Shown here piece after piece: positions 26,461 to 37,400 of a DNA stretch of 64,000 nt. Both the position numbers and the translations under genes were made by a program. Position 1 is the stretch's first letter. Every line of letters starts with the position of its first letter. This DNA is from Actinomycetales bacterium (GTDB lineage Bacteria > Actinomycetota > Actinomycetes > S36-B12): assembly GCA_016125355.1 (NCBI GenBank), contig WGLX01000017.1, forward strand, positions 45,372 through 109,371, given 5' to 3'. The notes under the pieces are model-generated. The model was not told the DNA's origin. It saw only the letters and a program-made list of their open reading frames with translations, and did no database searches.

Positions 26461-27993
26461 CTACTGACCGAGCAGCTTCTTCAGCTCGGGAGGCAGCGAG
26501 CCCAGATCGGGCGGGGACATGTCGGGAGAGTCGCCTCCCGCATCCACCAACTCGCCTCGCTCCTGGGCGGCCCGCTTGGCGGGGTTGCCGCTGCGGGCCT
26601 TCCCCTTCCCCTTCTTGCTGGACTTCGCCATCTTGCCCTTGGACTTCTTGCTCCCGCCGAAGCCGGGCATCCCCGGCATGCCTGGCATGCCGCCCTTGCC
26701 CATCTGCTTCATCATCTTCTGTGCCTGCGTGAAGCGGTCGATGAGCCCGTTGACGTCCGAGACGGTGGACCCCGAGCCCCGAGCGATGCGGGCCCGGCGG
26801 GACGCATTGAGGATCTTGGGATCCTGACGTTCCCCCGGCGTCATCGACTGGATGATGGCCGCGACCCGGTCCAGTTCCTTGTCGTCGATCTGGTCGAGCT
26901 GGGCCTTCATGTCCCCCATGCCGGGCAGCATCTTGAGGATGCTCCCCAGGGAGCCCATCTTCTTGACGGCCTGCATCTGCTCGAGGAAGTCGTCGAGGGT
27001 GAAGTCCTCCCCCTCCGAAACCTTCTTGGCCATGCGCTCGGCCTGGTCGGCATCGAAGGCCTTCTCGGCCTGCTCGATCAGGGTGAGCACGTCGCCCATA
27101 TCGAGGATGCGGGAGGCCATCCGGTCCGGGTGGAAGGTCTCGAAGTCCGTCAGCTTCTCGCCCACCGAGGCGAACATGATCGGCCGCCCGGTGACGCTCA
27201 CGACCGAGAGCGCGGCACCGCCGCGGGCATCGCCGTCGAGCTTGGTGAGCACCACGGCGTCGAACCCCACGCCCGTCTGGAACTCCTCGGCCGTGCGCAC
27301 GGCGTCCTGGCCGATCATCGCGTCGACGACGAGCAGGGTGACGTCAGGCCGGGCAGCATCACGGACATCGCGAAGCTGCTGCATGAGATCGGCATCGACG
27401 GCCAGGCGTCCTGCGGTGTCGACGATGACCACGTCATGGAGCTTGCTCTCGGCGAACGCCCGAGCCGAGGTGGTCACCTCGACGGGATCGCCCACCCCGT
27501 TGCCGGGCTCGGGGGCGTACACCGTGACCCCGGCCCGCTCACCGACCACCTTGAGCTGGTCCACCGCATTCGGGCGCTGCAGGTCGGCCGCCACGAGCAT
27601 CGGGGTGTGTCCCTGGTCCCTGAGGTGCAGGGCGAGCTTGCCGGCGAGCGTCGTCTTGCCGGCGCCCTGGAGTCCGGCGAGCAGGATGACCGTGGGGCCC
27701 GTCTTGGCGTACGTGATGCGGGCGGTCTCGCCTCCCAGGACCGTGACGAGCTCGTCGTGCACGATCTTGACCACCTGCTGCGCCGGATTCAGCGCGCCGG
27801 AGACCTCCTCCGACAGGGCCCGCTCCTTGACGGTGGCGCAGAACTGCCGGACGACCGGCAGGGCGACATCGGCCTCGAGGAGGGCCGTGCGGATCTCGCG
27901 CACGGTGAGGTCCACATCGGCCTCGGACAGTCGGCCCTTGCCGCGCAGTCCCTTGAAGGTGGCGGCCAGACGATCGGAGAGGGTGGCAAACAC
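26461..27993 (-). CDS. ffh: Signal recognition particle protein Ffh
   Basis: The GTPase of SRP, which binds 4.5S RNA and signal sequences at the ribosome and docks with FtsY. The 510-residue protein has the N domain, G1 GLQGAGKTTLAGKLA, VDTAGRL (G3), TKLDGDARGG (G4 region), and a Met-rich M domain (LKMLPGMGDMKAQL, then QAQKMMKQMGKGGMPGMPGMPG). It ends in an unusually long basic tail of Ser/Lys/Gly about 60 residues long, common in actinobacteria. GTG start at 27993. It lies downstream of glnD, as in mycobacteria. Confidence 0.96.
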   Translation of the reverse strand: MFATLSDRLAATFKGLRGKGRLSEADVDLTVREIRTALLEADVALPVVRQFCATVKERALSEEVSGALNPAQQVVKIVHDELVTVLGGETARITYAKTGPTVILLAGLQGAGKTTLAGKLALHLRDQGHTPMLVAADLQRPNAVDQLKVVGERAGVTVYAPEPGNGVGDPVEVTTSARAFAESKLHDVVIVDTAGRLAVDADLMQQLRDVRDAARPDVTLLVVDAMIGQDAVRTAEEFQTGVGFDAVVLTKLDGDARGGAALSVVSVTGRPIMFASVGEKLTDFETFHPDRMASRILDMGDVLTLIEQAEKAFDADQAERMAKKVSEGEDFTLDDFLEQMQAVKKMGSLGSILKMLPGMGDMKAQLDQIDDKELDRVAAIIQSMTPGERQDPKILNASRRARIARGSGSTVSDVNGLIDRFTQAQKMMKQMGKGGMPGMPGMPGFGGSKKSKGKMAKSSKKGKGKARSGNPAKRAAQERGELVDAGGDSPDMSPPDLGSLPPELKKLLGQ

Positions 27994-28077
27994 GGTCGCC
28001 AGACTAACTGGAGGCCGTGTCGGCGACCGCGCTGCCTCGCGTGACGACCAGCTGCACGGGCGCTGACGGCACGCGGA

Positions 28078-30402
28078 TCACCCGAGTGCGGACAGGACCG
28101 TGACGCGCAGCGCCGCCATGCGGTCTTCGGTCAGCGGCTGGCCCGCGGTATCGGTCACGAAGAAGACGTCGACGGCATCCGCCCCGAGGGTGCTGACCTT
28201 GGCCCCGACGATCGACGCGTCGGCGGCGGTGACCGCGCGCGCCACTCGGTGCAGCAGGCCCGGGACGTCGTGGGCGCGGACCTCGACGAGGGTCATCCCG
28301 CGCGACCCGTCGGCGCGCACATCGACATGCGGCTCCGGGTACCCCCCGGGCGGCGGCTTGGCGTAGTCCGCGTCCCGCTTCGCGAGCCGGGCCGCCACGT
28401 CGTAGGTGCCCTCGATCGCCCGCCGGATGTCATCGCCGAGCTGCTCAACCGCGGGCGGGTCACCGAAGGCCGGCCGCACCGTCCATTCCTGGACCGCCCG
28501 GTCGCCCACGGTCTGCACGCGCGCGGCAAGCACGTTGAGCCGGTTCAACGAGAGCACACCGGCCACCAGGCCGAGGAGGCCGACGCGGTCCGGGGCCGCC
28601 ACGGTGACCACGCTCGCGGCATCGCCCACGTCCATCAGCACCCAGACGCCCGGCTGCTCGAGGGCGACCCTCTGCTGCTCGCTGAGCTCGGGGGGCTCCG
28701 GCAGCGGTCGGCCCGCCATCACGGCTCGCAGCCGGTCCACGAGGTCCCCCAGGAGGGCGAAGCGCCAGTCCGTGCTGACGCTGGCCCCTGTGGCCAGCGA
28801 GTCCGCCACGACCAGCTCGTGCATCAGGTCGACGACATCGAGGGTGCCCAGGGTCTCGGCTACCCCACTGATCACGACGGGGTCCTCGAGATCGCGTTTC
28901 GTGGCCGTGTCCGGGAGCAGCAGGTGGTGGCGCACGAGTGCCTCGATCACGGCGACGTCGTCGTCCTTGAAGCCCATCCGCGCGGCGAGGTCGACCGCCA
29001 TGCGCGCCCCGACCTCGCTATGGTCCCCGCCGCGCGCCTTGCCGATGTCGTGGAGGAGGGCACCCATCAGCAGCAGATCCGGGCGGTCGACGTTGCGGGT
29101 CAGCGAGCTGGCCCGCACGCACGTCTCGACCAGGTGGCGGTCGACGGTATAGGTGTGGAGGGGGTTGCGCTGCGGGGCCGAGCGCACGACGTCCCAACCG
29201 GGGATCAGCCGCTCGATGATGCCGGCCTGGTCGAGCGCCTCCCAGACGGGCACCGTGCTCGGGCCGGCGCCCAGCAGCGCGATGAACGACTCGCGCACCG
29301 AGCGACTCCACGGCACGCGGGGCACGACGCCTTCCGCGGCCAGCCGCTCGACCGTGTGCGGCGACAGCCGCAGGCCCGCCTGCGCGGCGGCAGCCGCAGC
29401 GCGGAGCAGGAGGCCCTCGTCCGATCCCGGACGCGCCTCCATGGCGAGCACGGCCTCGCCGTCCTGGATCACCACGCCGTCGGTGAGGGGGATGCGCGCA
29501 GGCGTCTTGCGGCGAAGAGGCCGGAAGCCGGATCGCTGCCGGCTCCGCGTCAGGCGATCGACCCGGTGCCATGTGACATCACTGGCGTAGGCGATCGCCC
29601 GCGCGCTCTCATATACGGCGCGCAGGAGCGCCTCTGCGTCCGGGACGCCGACGAGCTCGACGGCCACCGCCTCCTGCTCCTGCATGACCAGCCGATCCAG
29701 TGCCCGACCGGTGACCCGGTGCAGCGCGTCCCGGACATCGAGCAGGAAGCCGACCGACTCCTGCCAGGCACCATGGGGCACGTCGGTCACCCACGACGCA
29801 CGAACGCCCTCCAGCACGACCGCGTCGCGCAGTCCGCCGTACGACTCCTTCACGTCCGGCTCGAGCAGCTGGCTGGCCTCCCCGAACCGCTCCCGACGCT
29901 CCTGGACGAGATCGCGGAGCTCGGGCAGCCGCTTCTCCGCCATGGCCCGCCAGTCGGCCAGCACGGCGCTGCGCAGCTGTTCGAACAGCGACTGGTCACC
30001 GGCGACCGGCCGGGCGTCCAGCAGGCCCAGGATCACCTTGAGGTCCTCACTGGCCAGCCTTCGCGCCTCGCTCACGGTGCGGACACTGTGATCGAGGCGT
30101 ACCCCGCTGTCCCAGATCGGGTACCACAGCGAGTCCGCCGCACGGCTTGCCTCGCTGACGCCCGACTTGTGGAGGAGCAGGAGGTCGAGATCACTGCCCA
30201 GCGTGAGCTCGCCTCGCCCGTAGCCCCCCACTGCGACGAGGCAGAACGGGTCGGGCGTGGACGTGATCCCCGCCGCGAAGAGCCCACCGAGCCAGTCGTC
30301 TGTGAGCTCGGTCAGAGCAGCGCGTCGCCCCGGGCCGGTGAGCCCGGGGCGACGCGCGATCTCCTCACGCGCGGAGGCGTATGCCTGCGCTGTCACTGTC
30401 AC
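28078..30402 (-). CDS. glnD: PII uridylyl/adenylyltransferase GlnD
   Basis: Modifies PII (GlnB) in response to glutamine; in actinobacteria the enzyme usually adenylylates PII. The 774-residue protein has the nucleotidyltransferase motif VGGYGRGELTLGSDLDLLLL, an HD domain (LLHDIGKARGGDHSEVGARM) for demodification, and two C-terminal ACT domains (VAAPDRVGLLGLVAGVLS and VRAHDVPGLLHRVARAV). The GTG start lies 8 bp after glnB. A perfect 16-bp stem is encoded at codons 16-28. It is the third gene of amtB-glnB-glnD. Confidence 0.94.
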   Translation of the reverse strand: MTVTAQAYASAREEIARRPGLTGPGRRAALTELTDDWLGGLFAAGITSTPDPFCLVAVGGYGRGELTLGSDLDLLLLHKSGVSEASRAADSLWYPIWDSGVRLDHSVRTVSEARRLASEDLKVILGLLDARPVAGDQSLFEQLRSAVLADWRAMAEKRLPELRDLVQERRERFGEASQLLEPDVKESYGGLRDAVVLEGVRASWVTDVPHGAWQESVGFLLDVRDALHRVTGRALDRLVMQEQEAVAVELVGVPDAEALLRAVYESARAIAYASDVTWHRVDRLTRSRQRSGFRPLRRKTPARIPLTDGVVIQDGEAVLAMEARPGSDEGLLLRAAAAAAQAGLRLSPHTVERLAAEGVVPRVPWSRSVRESFIALLGAGPSTVPVWEALDQAGIIERLIPGWDVVRSAPQRNPLHTYTVDRHLVETCVRASSLTRNVDRPDLLLMGALLHDIGKARGGDHSEVGARMAVDLAARMGFKDDDVAVIEALVRHHLLLPDTATKRDLEDPVVISGVAETLGTLDVVDLMHELVVADSLATGASVSTDWRFALLGDLVDRLRAVMAGRPLPEPPELSEQQRVALEQPGVWVLMDVGDAASVVTVAAPDRVGLLGLVAGVLSLNRLNVLAARVQTVGDRAVQEWTVRPAFGDPPAVEQLGDDIRRAIEGTYDVAARLAKRDADYAKPPPGGYPEPHVDVRADGSRGMTLVEVRAHDVPGLLHRVARAVTAADASIVGAKVSTLGADAVDVFFVTDTAGQPLTEDRMAALRVTVLSALG
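30320..30357 (-). promoter_or_regulatory. Perfect 16-bp stem-loop inside the start of glnD
   Basis: GCGCGTCGCCCCGGGC pairs exactly with GCCCGGGGCGACGCGC across a 6-nt loop (30336-30341). It encodes the symmetric peptide ARRPGLTGPGRRA, about 45-80 nt into glnD. It may slow ribosomes, direct RNA processing or lower glnD expression relative to glnB; function is inferred. Confidence 0.5.
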
Positions 30403-30410
30403 ATCGTGTC

Positions 30411-32050
<1,640 letters not shown>

Positions 32051-32422
32051 GCGAGTTCTCCCTTCGGTGGTCTTCACCTCGCGGCTCGAACACAACTGCA
32101 GGGAGGTTTCACTCGACGCGTCCGCAGGTTTCGCCGACGTATCGGAACCCCCGTCCGGGTTAACTCCGCGTTACCGCAGGGAGCGGACTTGTCCCCTCGG
32201 TCCCGGATGCTGCGTCACTCGTTCATGGACAAATCGGACACGACCCCTCAACAACTGACGCAACAACCCCGGTGCGCGCCCACCCGGCCGCTCTCCGGGG
32301 CTCGCTGCGCTCACTCCTCGAGCAGGGCCTCGCACCCACCCGGCCGCTCTCCGGGGCTCGCTGCGCTCACTCCTCGAGCAGGGCCTCGCACCCATCAGGC
32401 CGCTCTCCGGGGCTCGCTGCGC
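32051..32422. other. Gap between amtB and ftsY: promoter region plus 56-bp tandem repeats
   Basis: No gene is present in these 372 bp. The part near amtB holds its promoter region with a GlnR-like site; the part near ftsY is made of tandem copies of the ftsY 3' end. Both are listed separately. Confidence 0.8.
32159..32174 (-). promoter_or_regulatory. Putative GlnR box upstream of amtB
   Basis: On the minus strand the site reads GTAAC, six bases, TTAAC, matching the known actinobacterial GlnR pattern gTnAC-n6-GaAAC except at the two bases before AAC in the second half. Further GAAAC half-sites follow toward amtB. GlnR commonly activates amtB-glnB-glnD; binding here is inferred. Confidence 0.5.
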
Positions 32423-32453
32423 TCACTCCTCGAGCAGGGCCTCGACGAACACA
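32286..32453 (-). repeat. 56-bp tandem repeat, three copies, including the ftsY 3' end
   Basis: Units start at 32286, 32342 and 32398. The first two match at about 52 of 56 positions. The third matches for 47 bases and contains the last six ftsY codons and its TGA (32423-32425). Each unit therefore carries an Ala-Leu-Leu-Glu-Glu-stop echo. Confidence 0.9.
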
Positions 32454-33661
32454 TCCGGCTCGAACGGAGCCAGGTCATCCGGCCCCTCCCCCAGCCCGAC
32501 CAGCTTCACCGGCACCCCCAGGTCCCGCTGCACGGCCACGACAATGCCTCCCCGCGCCGTGCCGTCCAGCTTCGTCAGCACGATGCCCGTCACGTCGACG
32601 ACCTCGGCGAAGACCCGCGCCTGCACGAGCCCGTTCTGCCCCGTCGTGGCGTCCAGGACCAGGAGGACCTCGTCGATCGGCGACTGCTTCTCCACGACCC
32701 GCTTGACCTTGCCCAGCTCGTCCATGAGCCCGGTCTTGGTGTGCAGACGCCCCGCGGTGTCGATGATGACGGTGTCCACCCCGGCCGCCATCCCCGTGGA
32801 CACCGCGTCGAAGGCCACCGCGGCAGGGTCCCCGCCCTCGGGCCCGCGCACCACGGCAGCACCCACCCGGTCGCCCCAGGTCTGCAGCTGATCCGATGCG
32901 GCGGCGCGGAAGGTGTCGGCGGCGCCCAGGACCACCGTCTGCCCCTCGGCGATGGCGAGGCGGGCCAGCTTCCCGGTGGTCGTCGTCTTGCCGGTGCCGT
33001 TGACGCCGACGACCAGCACCACGCCGGGACGATCCCCCATGCGCTCGGCCCGAACCTCGCGGTCCATCGACGGATCCACCAGCGCGATGAGCTCCTCGCG
33101 CAGCAGTGCCCGGATCGCCGCCGGATCGGACGATCCCTCGACGCGGACCCGGGTGCGCAGGCGGTCCATGAGCTCCGTCGTCGGACCCACGCCGAGATCC
33201 GCCGTCAGGAGCGTCTCCTCGACCTGGTCCCAGGTGTCGTCGTCGATGGTGCCCCGGCTGAGCAGGGTCAGCAGCCCGCGCCCGAGGGTGTTCTGCGATC
33301 GGGCCAGCCGCGCCCGCAGCCGCCGCATGCGCCCGACGGCAGGCTCCGGCACCTCGAGCTCGAGGAGCCCCTCGAGCTCGGCCGCCTCCTCGGGGGTGAC
33401 CAGGCCGATCGGCTGGTCGGCGGGCGCCTCGGGCGCGCCTAGCTCGGCGCCCACGTCAACGACGTCGACGCTGCGTCGCGGGGTGTCCCTCGGCACCGAG
33501 TCGTCGTCGCCGACCCCCGGCGCGTAGTCGATGCCCGGCCGGGGAGCAGGCGCCGAGACCCCGCTGCCCCGGCGCAGCAGGAGGGCGGCGCCGACCGCCA
33601 GAAGCACCAGCAGGACGACGCCGAGGACGACATAGAGGAGCGCGGAATCCATGGTCGGCAT
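32423..33661 (-). CDS. ftsY: SRP receptor FtsY
   Basis: Membrane-associated GTPase that receives SRP-ribosome complexes. The 412-residue protein has an N-terminal membrane anchor (ALLYVVLGVVLLVLLAVGAALLL) followed by RR, typical of actinobacterial FtsY, then an acidic linker and the NG domain: GVNGTGKTTTTGKLA (G1), DTFRAAASDQL, IDTAGRLHTKTGLMDEL (G3), TKLDGTARGG (G4), GLGEGPDDLAPF. The last codons and stop are copied twice in tandem just downstream. Confidence 0.95.
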   Translation of the reverse strand: MPTMDSALLYVVLGVVLLVLLAVGAALLLRRGSGVSAPAPRPGIDYAPGVGDDDSVPRDTPRRSVDVVDVGAELGAPEAPADQPIGLVTPEEAAELEGLLELEVPEPAVGRMRRLRARLARSQNTLGRGLLTLLSRGTIDDDTWDQVEETLLTADLGVGPTTELMDRLRTRVRVEGSSDPAAIRALLREELIALVDPSMDREVRAERMGDRPGVVLVVGVNGTGKTTTTGKLARLAIAEGQTVVLGAADTFRAAASDQLQTWGDRVGAAVVRGPEGGDPAAVAFDAVSTGMAAGVDTVIIDTAGRLHTKTGLMDELGKVKRVVEKQSPIDEVLLVLDATTGQNGLVQARVFAEVVDVTGIVLTKLDGTARGGIVVAVQRDLGVPVKLVGLGEGPDDLAPFEPDVFVEALLEE

Positions 33662-33705
33662 CCTCCCATGCAGCGCCGTCAGCCCGGACTCGGCAGGATT
33701 GGGGG

Positions 33706-34419
33706 GTGGCCGCCCGCTCCTTCCTGTCCGCCTATGTGCTCATCGGGGTGCTCAACGTCGTCGCCGAGCTCACCGACAACGTCGATGGCGTCCTCCTGAC
33801 CAAGCCGCTGCTCATCCCGCTCCTCTTCGGATGGCTGGTCGCCAGCGCGGGTCGCACCTGGCCGCGGCCCCTGATCGCCCTCGGGATCGGCCTGCTGTTC
33901 GCGTGGGCGGGCGATCTGTTCCTGCTGGGCGAGGGCGACACCATGTTCATGCTGGGGATCGCGGCCTTCCTCGTCATGCAGGTGCTGTACATCGTCGCGT
34001 TCCTGTCGGTGCCGGGCACCGGCGTCCTCCGGAGGTGGCCGATCGCGGCGGTGCCCTACGCCGCCGCTCTGATCGGGCTCGTGGTCCTGACGTGGCCGGG
34101 GGCAGGGGGCATGCGCATCCCAGGGACCATCTACGTGGTCGTGCTCATGACGATGGCCGCAACAGCACTGGATCTCGTGGGGCGGCTGCTGCCGATCGAC
34201 GCATGGCGCGTGGTCGCTGGCGGCGCGCTCTTCGCGGTCTCCGACGCCCTCATCGCCCTGACCGCCTTCGGCCCGCTCAGCAGTTCTCCGGGCACCGATG
34301 CGGTCGTCATGACCACCTACATCGTCGCGCAGGGCCTCATCGTGGTCGGCCTCACGCGCGGCGTCCTCACGCCGGATCGACGCGTGCCCACCTGGGCGTC
34401 GTTCACCCAGGGCCTCTGA
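33706..34419 (+). CDS. YhhN family membrane protein (lysoplasmalogenase-like)
   Basis: A 237-residue membrane protein with about eight hydrophobic segments. The YhhN/TMEM86 signatures include TKPLLIPLLFGWLV, FAWAGDLFLLGEGDTMFMLGIAAFLVMQVLYIVAF and ALFAVSDALIALTAFG, with the conserved Asp residues of SD and GD. Some family members hydrolyse the vinyl ether bond of lysoplasmalogens; activity here is inferred only. GTG start at 33706. It is on the opposite strand to its neighbours and converges on smc. Confidence 0.8.
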   Translation: MAARSFLSAYVLIGVLNVVAELTDNVDGVLLTKPLLIPLLFGWLVASAGRTWPRPLIALGIGLLFAWAGDLFLLGEGDTMFMLGIAAFLVMQVLYIVAFLSVPGTGVLRRWPIAAVPYAAALIGLVVLTWPGAGGMRIPGTIYVVVLMTMAATALDLVGRLLPIDAWRVVAGGALFAVSDALIALTAFGPLSSSPGTDAVVMTTYIVAQGLIVVGLTRGVLTPDRRVPTWASFTQGL

Positions 34420-34425
34420 GGGCCG

Positions 34426-37400
34426 CTAGGCCGAGGCGGCCTCGCGGAGCCGCTGACCGATCACCTGGGTCACGCCGTCACCTCGCATCGAGACTCCGTA
34501 CAGCGCGTCCGCGATCTCCATCGTGCGCTTCTGGTGGGTGATCACGATCAGCTGGGAGGAGTTGCGCAACTCCTCGATGATGTCGATCAGCCGGCCGAGG
34601 TTGACGTCGTCGAGGGCCGCCTCCACCTCGTCGAGGACGTAGAACGGGCTGGGCCGGGCCTTGAAGAGGGCCACGAGGAACGCCACCGCCGTGAGCGAGC
34701 GCTCGCCACCGGACAGCAGCGACAGTCGCTTCACCTTCTTGCCCGGGGGTCGGGCCTCGACATCGACGCCGGTGTTGAGGAGGTCCTCCGGCTCGGTGAG
34801 GATCAGGCGGCCATCGCCGCCGGGGAACAACCGCGCGAAGATGCCCTCGAACTCCCGCTGGACGTCCTCGTAGGCCTCGGAGAACGCCTGCTGGACGCGC
34901 GCATCGACCTCCTTGACGATGTCGAGCAGGTCCTCGCGGGTCCGCTTGAGGTCGTCGAGCTGCTCGGTCAGGAAGTTGTGCCGCTCCTCCATCGCGGCGA
35001 ACTCCTCCAGCGCCAGCGGATTGACCTTGCCCAGGAGGGCGAGGTCCCGCTCGGCCGCCTTCAGGCGCTTCTCCTGCTCGCTGCGCACGAAGGGGTACGG
35101 CTCGGGCTCAACGTCCGGCACCTCATCGCCGGGCGCCGACGGCGTCGGCGGTACCAGCTGCTCCGGGCCGTACTCCGCGAGGAGGACATCCGACTCGATG
35201 CCGAACTCCTCAAGGACGCGGTCGTGCACCTGCTCGATCCGCATCCGCTGCTCGGCCCGCGCCACCTCATCGCGATGGACCGAGTCCTTCAGACGATCGG
35301 CCTCGGCCGTGAGCTCTCGCAGGGACGACCGCACGGCCTGCAGTCGGGCGTCTCGCTCCTTGGTCGTCCGCTCGATCAGGGTGCGTTCCCTGCCGGCCGT
35401 GGCGACGGACGCTTCGATGTACTTCTGCACGACCCGTGCACCGTCGAGGACGGCCTGGGCGACGATGAGCTCCCGAGCACGCCGCTCCCGGCGCTCCTGC
35501 GCCGCGAGCCTCGCCTGCCGCTCCGCCTCGGCAGCCCGCTCGAGCTGCGCCGCCCGGGCGGAGACCGCGGTCACTCGCTCCTCCGCGGTGCGCAGTGCAA
35601 GGCGGGCGTCGACCTCGGCCTTGCGGGCCGACGAGGCCGTGGCGTTCAGCTGCTCGCGCTCATCCGAGGCGGTGTCGACCTCCGGCTCGCTGGTCGCCGC
35701 CTCAAGTCGTGCCTGCAGCTGCTCCAGCTGCTCGTTGTCGGACGCCAGCGAGCGCTCAGCGGCCTCTCGAGCGGCCGCGAGACGCTCCGCCTCGGCCGCG
35801 GCCGCACGCGCCTGCTGCCCGAGCTGCCCGAGCTGCTCGGCCACCGCGGCCATCGCCGCGTCGGACTCGTGCAGGCGGGAGAGCGTCGACTCCGCCCGAC
35901 GAGCCGCCTGCGCCTGCTGGGTCTGAGCGGACGCCATGTCGAACCGGAGTCGGTCGAGATCATGACCCACGCGCTCAAGCTGGGCCGAGGCCTCGTCGAA
36001 GGCCGCCTGCACCTCGAGAAGGCTGGGTGCGGTCGCGGAGCCGGCGTGCAGAACGCCCTGGCTGAGGACATCCCCGTCCTCCGTCACGAACGAGAGTCCG
36101 GGATGGTGACGCGCGAGTTCGCCGGCCTGGGCAAGATCCCTCACCAGGGACCAGCGCTCGAGCAGCTGGTCGACGATCGGCTGCAGCACGGGCTCGCAGT
36201 GCACGAAGTCCAGGAGCGGTCGCCCGGCATCGCGCACGTGCGGGCGCGGCGAGCGCGGCTCGGCATCGGCGATCACGAGCGCAGCACGGCCGGCGTCCTC
36301 GTCCTTCAGCAGGACGACGGCGGACATGGCCGCGGACATGCCCGTGACGACGACCGCGTCGGCGATATCGCCCAGTGCGGCCGCCACGGCGGTCTGCGCC
36401 CCGGCATCCACGTGGAGGAGGCCGGCCAGCGGTCCGAGCACGCCGGGGATGCGATCCGCCGCGGAGACGACATGCGCGCCCGCGTCCTTGCGCTCGAGTC
36501 CCAGGGCCAGGGCGTCGACGCGGGCGGTGAGTGCGGCTCGCTCACGCTCCAGGGCGGACTCCCGGGTGCGCAACGCTTCGACGACCGCGTCGGCCTCGGC
36601 CAGCGCCGCCTCGGCAGCCTCGTGCTCGGCGTCGAGACTGACCTCGCCGCCCTCGAGCCCGGCGACGTCCATCTCGATACGCTGGAACTCCTGCTGAGCG
36701 CGCTCGCCACGGGTGCGGGCCTCGGCCACCTGGCTCTCGAGCCGGGAGATCTCCGCGGAACGGGTCTCGATCCGGGACCGGGCCGCATTGACCTGCCCCG
36801 TGAGCCGGGCCAGGCCCTCGCGTCGGTCCGCGGCGGCACGCTCGGCCTGAGCGACTCGGCGCTCCTCCGCGGCGGCGGCGGCCTCGGCGCCGATCCGGTC
36901 GGCCTCCGCCTGCGACAGCGCCTCGCGGGACTCCTCGACGAGGCGGCCGAGCTCGAACTCCTCCTGGCGGAGGGCGCGCGCCTCGGCATCGATCTGCTCG
37001 GGATCGCGACCCGAGTCCTCCTGCTCGGGCTCGGGCTGGAGGTGGCGGACCCGCTCCACGGCGACCTGCGTGAGCCCGAGGAACCGCTCGCGCAGGCCAC
37101 TCAGCGCGAACCAGGTCTCCTGGGCCGCCGTGAGGCGCGGTGCGTCGAGCGCGGCCTGCTCCTCCGCCTCCGCCTCCTGCGCGAGCAGGGCGGCGATGCG
37201 CTGGTCGACATCGGCCTGCCGCTCGCGCAGGGCCGTCTCATCGGCGACCTCGGCCTCCAGTGCGGTGGTCATCTGCACGAGGTCGTCGGCGAGGATCCGC
37301 AGCCGGGCATCGCGGACCTCGGCCTGGATGACGACCGCTCGACGGGCCACCTCGGCCTGCCGGCCGAGTGGCTTCAGCTGCCGCCGCAGCTCGGTGGTCA

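Noticed and set aside
28540..28552. GGTTCAAC inside glnD as another copy of the inverted-repeat arm
   Set aside because: Only eight bases match and they are codons of a conserved protein; no second arm is nearby.
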